Source: JAAFHB01 sp963677935 (lineage in GTDB: Bacteria > Bacteroidota > Bacteroidia > Bacteroidales > Prolixibacteraceae). Taken from it: 64,000 bases of DNA. Below the pieces are notes generated by a model. It was not told where the DNA came from and did not search any database. It saw only the letters and a program-made list of their open reading frames with translations. This document shows, one piece after another, positions 51,981 through 61,421 of the stretch. A program made the translations under genes and the position numbers. How positions within the stretch are numbered: position 1 is the first letter of the stretch; every line of letters starts with the position of its first letter. Location: positions 3,100,001 through 3,164,000 of the forward strand of contig CAXXEH010000003.1 in assembly GCA_963677935.2 (NCBI GenBank), written 5' to 3'.

Positions 51981-53831
51981 TTATAACCATGGCTTATTTT
52001 GCGTCAGGTTCGGGTTGCGGTCGCGTTCGCTGGAAGGAATGCTAAAAATATAGCAACGCTGATATTCCAATTCTGAAAGATTCTGGAAATAACGGGTTTG
52101 CTGGGCTCCGTGTGTATCAATCGTCCATTTACCATTACCATAAGGTGGACCCCAAACGCGTTCAATAGCTCTCCAGCGGCGCAAGTCGAATGAACGTTGC
52201 CCCTCTCCCACTAGTTCAATTATTCGTTCCTGCTCGATCGCATCGAAGAATGCAGCTTTGGTTGCTGTTTTCTCTGCTTTCAGTTCGGGTAAATTGCCAC
52301 GGTGGCGCACCCTATTCACCCATGCAATAGCATCAGCCTGAGGACCATAAGCCTCATTTGTAGCTTCTGCGTACATTAGATAAACATCAGCCAAACGAAT
52401 AACAGGCCAGTTATAATCGCCCTCATTACGAATTTGTCCTGCATAATCACGTACAAATTTGCGAAATACATATCCTGAATTGCAGGCATCTGTATTATAC
52501 GTAAAGTAATTTACATCATTAATTTTGACAGTTCCATTCCATGTTTTGTAAATAAATGGGCACCATCCGGTTAGAACACGGTTATTCACTCCCATACTCA
52601 TCTCATAATCCCACATCATCGTCCCTTTCATCCGGTAGTCGCGATTGGCGTAACTAGCTGGATTCACTGCCGAATTGAGTTTTGTACGTGCTCCTGCTAA
52701 GCTGGCATTTGTAGGAATCAACGGGGTTACAAAGTCGCCGGTAATGGTTGACTGATAGCGGTCAGCAAGCTCATAACGCGGGTGTACCTGGCACTGCGAA
52801 TTTTCATGTGAGCGTCCAGCGAAATCACGCATCAATTCCTCACCAAGCCCTGTATTTACCCCTCCATGAGTGAACAACATGATCATTTCACCTTCGGTAT
52901 TGGCATTGGCATATTGAGGAGTGAAAAGGTAGAAGTAGTTGGGAAGAACTTCGGCACTTCCCATTGTTCCCCAGGCTCCCGGCTCTCCGTTCCGGAACAA
53001 GGCTAAGCCATAATTTTCAATCACTGCTTTAAAATCAGCAGCCGAAGCTTTGTAAGCAGCGTCAGCCTCCGTCAAACTTGGAGTAAAGGTATCAAGTTCA
53101 GGCCAGCCAAATTTGTTCCAGCAAGCCCAGAAAAGTTGCAATTTGCCCCGGAAAGCAAGCGCCGCAGGTTTTCCTGCACGACCCACAGCAGACGGTTTTG
53201 CCGGAAGTTTTTCAAAAGCGTACGTAAAATCAGCCATAATCGAATCTTTGATCTGGGTCATCGGTATGCGGGCAAGACTGGCTACTTCATCATTCGAATA
53301 AATGATCTTTCCGATATAAGGAACGTCACCCCACATTGAAATCAATCGAAAATAAGCCATCCCGCGCAAAAGACGCGCTTCACCAACCACTGCTTCAAGT
53401 TTTGGTTTTGAAGCTGCACTTGCGTTCGGGAGCATCTTATTCACATTTTCGATCACATAGTTGGTTCGGTTAACCCCACCGTACAGGTACTGGTACATTT
53501 TATCGAAACTATTACCATAGCCTGATGGATTATAAACACCTCCATAATAGGGTAACCCCTTTTGCAGATTGCTACTTGAGGCACTTGTCCCTCTGGATCT
53601 TACAAATTCAGCATGTCCTTCATAAAAATAGTCGCGATCGAAACATGGACGGATCGCTGAATAAGCTCCAATAAGAGCAGTTGTTGCGTCATCTTCTGTC
53701 AGCCAAAAAGAAGCTGCCCCCATTTCTGTGGTAGGTTGCTGGTCGAGCAGGTTTTTTGTACAAGCACCTGTTATTATTGTCAATACTGCAAAAACAGAAA
53801 ATAACAGTACTGTTAAATTAACTTTTTTCAT
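51981..53831 (-). CDS. SusD/RagB-family outer membrane glycan-binding lipoprotein
   Basis: A 616-residue lipoprotein with the ATG at 53831 (MKKVNLTVLLFSVFAVLTII) and lipobox TGAC. The longer frame to 53948 would overlap the SusC end. The TPR-type SusD fold is shown by LLDQQPTTEMGAASFWLTED, GEARLLRGMAYFRLISMWGD, WPVIRLADVYLMYAEATNEA and the C-terminal FDLRRWRAIERVWG and NPNLTQNKPW. SusD proteins cap the SusC channel and capture oligosaccharides. It lies 106 bp after SusC in unit U1. Confidence 0.97.
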   Translation of the reverse strand: MKKVNLTVLLFSVFAVLTIITGACTKNLLDQQPTTEMGAASFWLTEDDATTALIGAYSAIRPCFDRDYFYEGHAEFVRSRGTSASSSNLQKGLPYYGGVYNPSGYGNSFDKMYQYLYGGVNRTNYVIENVNKMLPNASAASKPKLEAVVGEARLLRGMAYFRLISMWGDVPYIGKIIYSNDEVASLARIPMTQIKDSIMADFTYAFEKLPAKPSAVGRAGKPAALAFRGKLQLFWACWNKFGWPELDTFTPSLTEADAAYKASAADFKAVIENYGLALFRNGEPGAWGTMGSAEVLPNYFYLFTPQYANANTEGEMIMLFTHGGVNTGLGEELMRDFAGRSHENSQCQVHPRYELADRYQSTITGDFVTPLIPTNASLAGARTKLNSAVNPASYANRDYRMKGTMMWDYEMSMGVNNRVLTGWCPFIYKTWNGTVKINDVNYFTYNTDACNSGYVFRKFVRDYAGQIRNEGDYNWPVIRLADVYLMYAEATNEAYGPQADAIAWVNRVRHRGNLPELKAEKTATKAAFFDAIEQERIIELVGEGQRSFDLRRWRAIERVWGPPYGNGKWTIDTHGAQQTRYFQNLSELEYQRCYIFSIPSSERDRNPNLTQNKPWL

Positions 53832-53937
53832 CCGAAAATAATTTGAATTTAAGTTATCGGAGAAAACTCGCATATACTTTTCTTCATGCGGGTTTATCTT
53901 TTTAAAAAAACAATCTAGTTTCATAAGAATATTTCCT

Positions 53938-56900
53938 TTAGATTCCAATGTTAATGCCCATTGAGAATGATTTATTCAACGGGTATGCATTACTGGCGCT
54001 ACCGCCCTTTTCCGGATCAAGACCACGGAATTTGGTAATTGTAAAAAGATTTTCACCTGACAAATAAATGCGAATGTCATCAATGCCTATCTTTTTCAAC
54101 CACCCATTTTTCAATGTATACCCTAATTGTACGTTTTTAAAACGAAGGTAACTTAAGTCGTCAAGCCAAAAAGTTGTTTCTTCCCGGTTTCCAGTTCCGT
54201 TTAGGCGAGGCCATTCACCATCACGATTTTCAACCGACCATGGATTGTTCCAGTGATCCCATGTAGTTGCATAACGCTGAGTACCAAAATTTACGTTATT
54301 ATAAACATTTAGCCAGTAATCCTTTCGTCCTGCAGCTCCCTGAAGCAATATTCCAAGGTCAAATCCTTTCCATGTAGCATTGATGTTCATACCAAAGTTG
54401 GTCGTCGGTCTGTCCTCCTGAACACGAGGATTGGCTTTTTTGTCGTTTTCATCGATTTTCCCATCACCGTTCAAGTCTTTGCGCAGAATATCGCCAGGTG
54501 ATGCACCTTGTGGGGTTGCATTGTACACATCTTCCCAGGTTTGAGCAATACCAATATCTTCATAAGTATATGAAAAATGGTAGGGCATATTCAGAAATGT
54601 ATTTCCCCGACCTAAAAATTCATTCCATTTTTCAAGGACAGTAGTATTATATGAGGCATTCAGGTTAACCGAATAATTCAATTTGCCAATATTATTTCTC
54701 CAAGTGAAATTTCCCTCAATTCCTCGATTTCTAAGGTCTCCAATATTTTTGCGCGGTGCATCATACGCTCCCGTTAAAAGGATTGACATCTCAGAAGGAC
54801 GGTTCATTCCAGTTGTCAAACGGTCATAATATTCGAATTCTGTATTCAGGTGATTATTAAAAAAGCCCAGGTCCAAACCAATATTCATCACGTAAGTTGT
54901 TTCCCATGAAAGTTTCTGGTTAATCATCTTCCTGTTTACAAGACCTTTGTTTATGACTCCTGCCATCATGGAATGTCCTTCAGCAAGGGTTTCCTGTTGT
55001 TCATAACGACCAACACCACTATTGTTACCCAATCCTCCATAAGAAAAGCGCATTTTACCACTTGAAAGCCACCCTTCAATCAATGGTTTAACAAATTCTT
55101 CTTCGCTAAAACGCCAGCCCACTGATCCTGACGGGAAAAATCCGTAACGGCTACCATCCAGAAATTTTGACGACCCATCAGCACGAAAACTGGCTTCGAA
55201 AAGATATTTACCATAAGCGGCATAGTTTAAACGCCCGATGTAAGACCGAAGCCCTTCGGTGCTTGAACTTCCATTCGCAGTCATTGTCCCTGTCAATGCA
55301 GCATCAATTTCATGAAGTGAAGGGTGGAGACGATCAAGGCGAGATGCTGCCAGGGATCGATCATACCAGTACTCTTCACTATATACAAACATGGCGCTCA
55401 GTTCATGATTTTTTGCAATCGTTGTAGCATAATTTAACCTTGCATTCATTTGAGTTTTATGGCCAGTATCGCTATAATTAGTAATTCCGGCGCCATTACT
55501 AATATAAGTTCGGGCACCAAAAGTTTGAGTTTGAAAATTGTATGAAGTATTTGGCATTGAAGCTAAATAACGGAATTGATTATAATAATTCAATGCATAA
55601 TCAATGCGGGCTGTGAGTCCTTTAACAGGCGTCCAATCCCAGTAACCGCTCACATTGGCTTCCTGCCTGTTCTGATAGCTTTTTTGATTCACAAACACGG
55701 TGTAAGGGTTCATTGCCTGAACATTTTCGTTGTATGCCATAACACCCCCATAATACCCTGTTACCGGATCGTATGGCAATAGCCCCGCAATAGCGTATTG
55801 CAAGTCTAATCCTGCTGAACTAGTTGGGTCGTCATTGGTAAAACCATCCGCATAGGCAAATGTGTATTTCGACCAATTTCCGTTAAAACGGACTCCAACA
55901 TTCATGTTGCTCCGAATCTTATAATCATAACTAAACCGAGCGTTGTAGCGAGAATAATCATTTTCAATTTGTAATCCTTTTTGATCCATCATACCAACGG
56001 AAATAAAGAAATTGGATTTATCGTTGCCTCCGGATGCAGAAATATTGTGATTCTGAACAGCACCAGTACGCATAATGACACTCCACCAATCAGTATTTGG
56101 ATAAGCCACTGGATCTATCATTCCCAAAGCCATCCATTGATCGATTGTTCCATCTTTATATAAGTAATTCGACCGAAGTGTATTTACGGCGGCAAAATTC
56201 TGATGAAGAGTTAGTGCCCGCGGATAATCAGCCATAAATTCGTAAGCTTTAGTCGGAACTTCAACAGCATACGAACTGCTAATGTTGATACGTGTTTTAC
56301 TTTGCCCTTTGCCTGATTTTGTGGTTATAAGAATAACACCATTTGCTGCACGCGAACCATATACAGCAGAAGATGTAGCATCTTTCAACACCGACACACT
56401 TTCGACATCATTCATATTTAACCTGTTGATATCCACATCTGGCATACCATCAACCACTACAAGCGGTTGGGCATTGTTTACTGTTCCAAGTCCACGGATC
56501 AAAAGAGTCACATCGTTTTTACCCGCCATACTTGTATTCTGGTTAACAGCAAGTCCTGGCATCAGACCTTGCATTCCAGAGGAAACATTTGTAAGGGCTC
56601 GACTGGTGATTTTGTCATCAATTTTAACAGTAGAAACTGATCCGGTTAAATTGACTTTTTTCTGGGTACCGTAACCTACCACCACAACTTCATCAACACC
56701 AATAACCTCCTCTTGAAGCACAATATCAAAAATTGTTTTACCTGCAATTGCCAAATCCTGTGAAACCATACCCACAAATGAAAACGAAAGCGTCTTGGCA
56801 TCTTCAGAAATATTCAGGCTGAAAGCGCCAAAATTGTCCGTAATGGTGCCAATGGTTGTGCCTTTTATCACCACAGATGCTCCGGGGAGAGGATCACCAT

Positions 56901-57321
56901 TTTTATCCTTAACCATACCCGAAACTCTCTTTTGATCAACAGGTATCGGCGGTGCAATCACCGGTAACTTTTTAATTACTACCACCCGGTCTTCGATTTC
57001 ATACGAAAAACCATTAGGTACCAGGATTTTATCCAGAATGTATTCCAGTTTAGCACTATCCACATGAATGGATACCGGAGGTACTTCTTTTAAAAGATCA
57101 GATCTGTACAGGAAGTAAAACTTACTCTGTTCTTCAATTTTTTTCAGAACCTGCTCAATATTGACATTTTCCAGTTTGAGACCAAGATTAGTCTGCTGGG
57201 AATAAACACTTGCCGAAACTTGTAATAAGCTCAACAACAAAAAGAATACAGTGATCCTTATCATAAGGAATAGTTTTTTCCATCCACGCCAACGGATAGA
57301 GATACAACGATTTTTTTTCAT
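53938..57321 (-). CDS. SusC/RagA-family TonB-dependent outer membrane transporter with STN domain
   Basis: An 1127-residue outer membrane importer. After the signal region come an STN (secretin/TonB N-terminal) domain (LKLENVNIEQVLKKIEEQS), a carboxypeptidase-like regulatory domain (GASVVIKGTTIGTITDNFGA), the plug (VGYGTQKKVNLTGSVSTVKI, VLKDATSSAVYGSRAANGVI) and a 22-strand barrel ending FSMGINIGI. STN domains pass the ligand signal to a FecR anti-sigma factor; the FecR gene is directly upstream. It carries oligosaccharides with SusD (53831-51981). A hairpin at 57369-57395 lies between FecR and this gene. Confidence 0.98.
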   Translation of the reverse strand: MKKNRCISIRWRGWKKLFLMIRITVFFLLLSLLQVSASVYSQQTNLGLKLENVNIEQVLKKIEEQSKFYFLYRSDLLKEVPPVSIHVDSAKLEYILDKILVPNGFSYEIEDRVVVIKKLPVIAPPIPVDQKRVSGMVKDKNGDPLPGASVVIKGTTIGTITDNFGAFSLNISEDAKTLSFSFVGMVSQDLAIAGKTIFDIVLQEEVIGVDEVVVVGYGTQKKVNLTGSVSTVKIDDKITSRALTNVSSGMQGLMPGLAVNQNTSMAGKNDVTLLIRGLGTVNNAQPLVVVDGMPDVDINRLNMNDVESVSVLKDATSSAVYGSRAANGVILITTKSGKGQSKTRINISSSYAVEVPTKAYEFMADYPRALTLHQNFAAVNTLRSNYLYKDGTIDQWMALGMIDPVAYPNTDWWSVIMRTGAVQNHNISASGGNDKSNFFISVGMMDQKGLQIENDYSRYNARFSYDYKIRSNMNVGVRFNGNWSKYTFAYADGFTNDDPTSSAGLDLQYAIAGLLPYDPVTGYYGGVMAYNENVQAMNPYTVFVNQKSYQNRQEANVSGYWDWTPVKGLTARIDYALNYYNQFRYLASMPNTSYNFQTQTFGARTYISNGAGITNYSDTGHKTQMNARLNYATTIAKNHELSAMFVYSEEYWYDRSLAASRLDRLHPSLHEIDAALTGTMTANGSSSTEGLRSYIGRLNYAAYGKYLFEASFRADGSSKFLDGSRYGFFPSGSVGWRFSEEEFVKPLIEGWLSSGKMRFSYGGLGNNSGVGRYEQQETLAEGHSMMAGVINKGLVNRKMINQKLSWETTYVMNIGLDLGFFNNHLNTEFEYYDRLTTGMNRPSEMSILLTGAYDAPRKNIGDLRNRGIEGNFTWRNNIGKLNYSVNLNASYNTTVLEKWNEFLGRGNTFLNMPYHFSYTYEDIGIAQTWEDVYNATPQGASPGDILRKDLNGDGKIDENDKKANPRVQEDRPTTNFGMNINATWKGFDLGILLQGAAGRKDYWLNVYNNVNFGTQRYATTWDHWNNPWSVENRDGEWPRLNGTGNREETTFWLDDLSYLRFKNVQLGYTLKNGWLKKIGIDDIRIYLSGENLFTITKFRGLDPEKGGSASNAYPLNKSFSMGINIGI

Positions 57322-57368
57322 AAATTTGTGCTGTAAATTAAATGGATTTAGTTTATACTAATTGTCAG

Positions 57369-57395
57369 GCGGGGAATGGTACCAACATTTCCCGC
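57369..57395. terminator. Hairpin between FecR and SusC
   Basis: GCGGGGAATG pairs with CATTTCCCGC (10 bp, one G-T pair). T residues follow on the plus strand only, while both genes are on the minus strand, so it more likely modulates the FecR/SusC ratio, for example as an RNA-stabilising element. Confidence 0.55.
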
Positions 57396-57402
57396 TTTTT
57401 CT

Positions 57403-58569
57403 TTATTCTATTGTTATCGTATTATTTTCAATCTTGAATTTAACCTCGTTGGTTCGTTCAATTTTTCCTAATATATTACTGAAATCAGTATAACGCTGCA
57501 AATTTCCGGTAAATCTCACTTTCTTAAGATCTTCACGACTAAATACAAATTGAATATTGTACCATTTCGACAGCGTATTCATAATATCCTCCAGTGTCTG
57601 ATCCTGAAAGACAAACCGTCCGTCTTTCCAGGCCACATACTGTTTTACATCTACAGTTCTTTTCATGATTTGATTATTGCCATTTCCCAAGACACACTGT
57701 TCGCTGGGTTCTAATATCACTTTTTGTTCCAGAATAGCGCCCGCTAATACCTCTACCTTGCCTTCAACCAAGGTGGTATAAGTGAACTTATCATTTGGGT
57801 ATGACGAAATATTAAACTGAGTTCCGAGAACCTTGACCTTTTGATTGATTGTTGAAACAATAAATGGAACACTCTCATTTTTAGACACTTCAAAATAGGC
57901 CTCCCCTGTCAGTTCTACAATGCGGATACCATCAGCAAAATGGACAGGAAAACGAAGTGTCGTTTCTGAGTTTAGCCAAACTTTGGTGCTGTCGGATAAA
58001 ACCATATAGTATTCGCCGCCTCGCGGGATTTTCAGAATATTGTATTTCATCTCATCCGCCTTACTGCCAGTGCTGACATATTCCAGCTTATTTCCAGTGT
58101 TTCTAATTTCAGCGCCATCTGTGACAATAATGGAATTGTTTTTCGATGTAAGATCGTGTATACTACCATCGGCAAGAATTAAAACGGCTTTGTTTGTACC
58201 TGGAACAATTGCCTCAGTTTGCAGAACAGGCTTAATAAATTCAGATTTATCTGGATTTAAAAACTGAATATAAATCAGGATAAGAATACTTGCAGCTAAA
58301 CTTGTAATCGTAATTATCCGGGTGTATCGATATTGTGACCGAATACTTGATTTTCTGTAAATATTTTTCAGCGCATCTTCAATTTCTGTCGGAGAATTGG
58401 AAAACTGTGTTCCATTAGCGTAATAGCGAATCGCATCTTTATAGTACTTACTGTGCGATGGATGAAGCTTTAACCATTGATTAAACATAATTTCCTCTTC
58501 CACTGTTGTCTGGTGGTGGATTTTTTTCCAGATTATCAAAAAATCAATGTTTTGATTCAATTCTGTCAT
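57403..58569 (-). CDS. FecR-family anti-sigma factor
   Basis: A 388-residue membrane regulator. The start used is the ATG at 58569 (MTELNQNIDFLIIWKKIHHQ); the longer frame to 58692 adds a leader that reads through the promoter-like motif. A cytoplasmic sigma-binding region (about 1-85) leads to one membrane helix (IITITSLAASILILIYIQFL) and a periplasmic FecR domain (GGEYYMVLSDSTKVWLNSET, VKVLGTQFNISSYPNDKFTY) plus a C-terminal STN-like part. It holds the ECF sigma factor inactive until SusC binds ligand. It is the first gene of unit U1; no sigma gene is adjacent, the nearest being at 48877. Confidence 0.95.
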   Translation of the reverse strand: MTELNQNIDFLIIWKKIHHQTTVEEEIMFNQWLKLHPSHSKYYKDAIRYYANGTQFSNSPTEIEDALKNIYRKSSIRSQYRYTRIITITSLAASILILIYIQFLNPDKSEFIKPVLQTEAIVPGTNKAVLILADGSIHDLTSKNNSIIVTDGAEIRNTGNKLEYVSTGSKADEMKYNILKIPRGGEYYMVLSDSTKVWLNSETTLRFPVHFADGIRIVELTGEAYFEVSKNESVPFIVSTINQKVKVLGTQFNISSYPNDKFTYTTLVEGKVEVLAGAILEQKVILEPSEQCVLGNGNNQIMKRTVDVKQYVAWKDGRFVFQDQTLEDIMNTLSKWYNIQFVFSREDLKKVRFTGNLQRYTDFSNILGKIERTNEVKFKIENNTITIE

Positions 58570-59058
58570 ATTAATTTTAATTTGGACAGCCTTATGACAC
58601 ATTAGTATAAAAAAAGGGTGACAGAAAAAGAAGATATTTTCAAAAGAATTAGATATAAAATACTTAGAAAAAGTCCACGATGGCATCCTCACCTGGCATA
58701 CGTTTTTTGAACTCCTCGGCCGTGGCTAGGTATATAAGCTAATCTTTTGTACTCAGAAACCAATTGTTGGCAGAGCTCCCTTATTTATTGCATATTGGCA
58801 ATTTTCGCGATAATAATCCTCGCAAAAATGAAAATCAGCATTGGCTATTTTTTGCTTTTATCAAAATTTACAGGGTTATTAAGTTCCAAGACCAGCTTTG
58901 TGGTATATCCACTCATGTACATCTTTGTAATTGCATTCATCACCAGTTCTTAATCTTAGGAGCCTGAGATTATACAATACAGAAAAGTAGAAGAATACAA
59001 AGTATCATTCAACGATTTACTATTTTCAAGCCGATGCATATCAGACAAATTATTAATC
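58570..59058. other. Gap upstream of FecR with degenerate coding traces
   Basis: Beyond the promoter-like motif at 58596-58623, one minus-strand frame reads LATAEEFKKRMPGEDAIVDF before a stop at 58664-58666 and looks like a truncated protein C-terminus, GC-richer than its surroundings. A plus-strand hydrophobic frame (58747-58953) and a minus-strand 31-codon frame near 58860-58950 have no clear family. The place where the sigma gene would normally sit is empty. Confidence 0.4.
58596..58623 (-). promoter_or_regulatory. ECF-type promoter-like motif before FecR
   Basis: TGTCACC (58617-58623), 16-bp spacer with a T7 run, and GTGTC (58596-58600), 27 bp before the FecR start codon. Identical in boxes and spacing to 48649-48676. 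Confidence 0.6.
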
Positions 59059-59265
59059 CTATTTATATCCAAACATTTTTTGCCATTCCGGATAATCCTC
59101 ATCCATTTTATCTTCCGAAACCATATCCTTTTTATCACCTGCTGACATATTTTTATGCATCTCAGATAATGTGCGCTGAGGACGTTTTGCTGAACAATGA
59201 ATCCTCCATCCTACAAGATAATTGTCTTCCGGGTCACCTTCAAAGAAAGAGACATGACTGCTCAT
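59059..59265 (-). CDS. Small hypothetical protein
   Basis: A 68-residue frame (MSSHVSFFEGDPEDNYLVGW onward, ending WQKMFGYK), rich in charged residues and Met, without a signal peptide or membrane segment. The ATG at 59265 avoids overlap with the divergent comEC gene at 59310; a longer frame to 59343 would overlap it. I do not recognise the family. The composition looks protein-like but the short length leaves a real chance of a spurious frame. Confidence 0.4.
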   Translation of the reverse strand: MSSHVSFFEGDPEDNYLVGWRIHCSAKRPQRTLSEMHKNMSAGDKKDMVSEDKMDEDYPEWQKMFGYK

Positions 59266-59309
59266 ATATGAAAAATATACTTTAACTTTACCTGTAATTT
59301 TTCTTTTGA

Positions 59310-61421
59310 ATGAGCCGTTTGAGCGACAAGTTGCATAGTGCACCCTTTATCAGGCTCCTGGTCCCATTTATTACAGGAATCATTTTAGGCGACTTGTGGC
59401 GGCCTGAACAGAAATATCTGTTTTTAATCCTTTCACTCCTTTTTGCCTCTCTCCTCCCCTTCCTGGTTTCAGTGTCATTTAAACGGGAATCACTATATGG
59501 CATAATCCTTTTTCCTGCGCTACTTTTTCTTGGTCTCTTTATCGCCACTGACCTGAGGTATGTTCCAAAGTCGTTGCCCCGGGGTGAATACTTTGCTGTT
59601 ACAGATGAGTATCCTCTTGAAAAAGAGAAATCTTACCGGACGGTAATCCGATTGATCCCATCTAAGATCAAAGTACTTGCCTATTTTGAAAAAGGGGATG
59701 CTGTGGCGACAGCTGAACCCGGGTCTGTGGTATGGTTTCGGGGAGAGCCGCAATTACTGCAAAAAACCGGCAATCCGTTCGAATTCGATTACCAGGCTTA
59801 TGCCATCCGGAATCAGATAGGTCATCGCATCTACCTGAAAAATGGCAACTACCACTTTTTACAAGTTAAAAATATTCCAAATCTTGTTGAATTTTCGCTG
59901 ATCATCCGCGCCAGGCTGCTCAAAATTATTGAAAAGTGCGGACTAAAGGGGGAAGTCTTTCACCTCGTTTCGGCAGTTTCCCTGGGAGCCCGTGAGGAGC
60001 TGGAACCTGAAACAACCCAAAGCTTCTCGAAAACGGGAGTGATCCATGTACTGGCTGTTTCAGGAATGAATGTAGCCATCATTTATGTTGTATTAGATTG
60101 GTTGCTCCGGTTTTTGAAGAGACGAAAAGGGGGAATAGTGCTCCATTTGTGCCTAATTCTTGCTGCTGTTTGGGGCTATGCGCTGATCACCGGATCATCG
60201 GCCTCTGTACTTAGAGCAGCTGCCATGTTTACGTTTATCGTAATCGGAAAGAGTTTGAGTCGCAATCCTAATATATACAATACTTTGGCTGCATCTGCCT
60301 TTGTCTTGATCTGTTTCAATCCATCACTCGTATATGATGTTGGTTTTCAACTCTCGTATGCAGCAGTTTTTTCAATTGTTTATTTCCAGCCTTTTCTGTA
60401 CGGATTAATCAACTGCAAATACTGGATTTCCGACCAGATCTGGGCACTAATCTCCGTTTCGATTGCAGCACAAATCGGCACACTACCTTTCCTTCTGCAT
60501 TACTTTCATCAATTTCCTACCTGGTTCCTGTTGGCTAACCTCATGGTTATTCCGCTTGTTTCGGTTATTTTGTACCTTTCATTTATCGTCTTTGCCGTTG
60601 CCCCTGTATTTCCATTTATGGGTGTTCTCATGACCCGGATTCTTGACTGGGCAGGTGAGGGGATGCTTTTTTCGGTCCGGTTTGTTGAAAAACTTCCACA
60701 CTCCATCATCGAAGGTTTATACCCATCAGATTTCACCCTGCTAATAGTTGTTCTTTTCGCCATCCTGATCTCACTATTTTTCCTTTACAGGAGTAATAAA
60801 GCCTTGATCGGGGCTTTAGCTTTGATAAGTATATTGCTTTTAATCAATAATATAAATATAACGAAAAGGCTACTTCAGAGGGAGATGATTGTATTTAATT
60901 TGCCGGGCAGGACTTTAATTGCCCTTACTGATGGGAGGGAGACGCTTTGGTTGACAACTGATACCGGCACAGCTAAAAAGCTCGTCTACTACACAAAGCC
61001 CTATGAAGGATACAGAGGAATAAAAAAATCATCAATCATCAGTATATCGGATTCTTCAGTACAAAAAGTGCCTAAACTCTCTCATATTCAGAATTTTTTG
61101 AATTTTGAGGGATTGTCCTTATGTGTTCTTAACGACCGAAAGAGTGATAAAATTGACTGGAAATCTTTCCCAAAAACAAACCTGCTAATCATTTCAGGAA
61201 GATCCAAACCCGATATGGCAAAGGTTTGTGAGTATCTCCCGGGGGCGATGATTATCGGAAACCGGACACAATCGGGAGAATATGAATTCAACGATGAATC
61301 ACCGGTATTATCAGAAAAACCTAAGATTCTGAATACTGCCATAGGAGCAGTTCAAATAAAATTCAAACCGTCGCCAAATGGATCGGTCAGAATCTTAAGT
61401 TTCGGATATTTTAATCGTTAG
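59310..61421 (+). CDS. comEC: ComEC/Rec2-family DNA uptake channel
   Basis: A 703-residue inner membrane protein. An N-terminal soluble DUF4131-like region is followed by the competence core, VSAVSLGAREELEPETTQSF and VIHVLAVSGMNVAIIYVVLD, then ITGSSASVLRAAAMFTFIVI and many helices. The C-terminal 200 residues occupy the metallo-beta-lactamase position, but no HxHxDH motif is visible, so nuclease activity of that part is doubtful, as in many Bacteroidota homologues. In naturally competent bacteria the channel moves single-stranded DNA into the cytoplasm. It converges with the Band-7 gene, the two stop codons overlapping by 4 bp (61418-61421). Confidence 0.93.
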   Translation: MSRLSDKLHSAPFIRLLVPFITGIILGDLWRPEQKYLFLILSLLFASLLPFLVSVSFKRESLYGIILFPALLFLGLFIATDLRYVPKSLPRGEYFAVTDEYPLEKEKSYRTVIRLIPSKIKVLAYFEKGDAVATAEPGSVVWFRGEPQLLQKTGNPFEFDYQAYAIRNQIGHRIYLKNGNYHFLQVKNIPNLVEFSLIIRARLLKIIEKCGLKGEVFHLVSAVSLGAREELEPETTQSFSKTGVIHVLAVSGMNVAIIYVVLDWLLRFLKRRKGGIVLHLCLILAAVWGYALITGSSASVLRAAAMFTFIVIGKSLSRNPNIYNTLAASAFVLICFNPSLVYDVGFQLSYAAVFSIVYFQPFLYGLINCKYWISDQIWALISVSIAAQIGTLPFLLHYFHQFPTWFLLANLMVIPLVSVILYLSFIVFAVAPVFPFMGVLMTRILDWAGEGMLFSVRFVEKLPHSIIEGLYPSDFTLLIVVLFAILISLFFLYRSNKALIGALALISILLLINNINITKRLLQREMIVFNLPGRTLIALTDGRETLWLTTDTGTAKKLVYYTKPYEGYRGIKKSSIISISDSSVQKVPKLSHIQNFLNFEGLSLCVLNDRKSDKIDWKSFPKTNLLIISGRSKPDMAKVCEYLPGAMIIGNRTQSGEYEFNDESPVLSEKPKILNTAIGAVQIKFKPSPNGSVRILSFGYFNR

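Noticed and set aside
58747..58953. 68-codon hydrophobic frame on the plus strand
   Set aside because: AT-rich, no recognisable family, no ribosome site, and located in a degenerate gap; a real small membrane protein cannot be excluded but is not supported.
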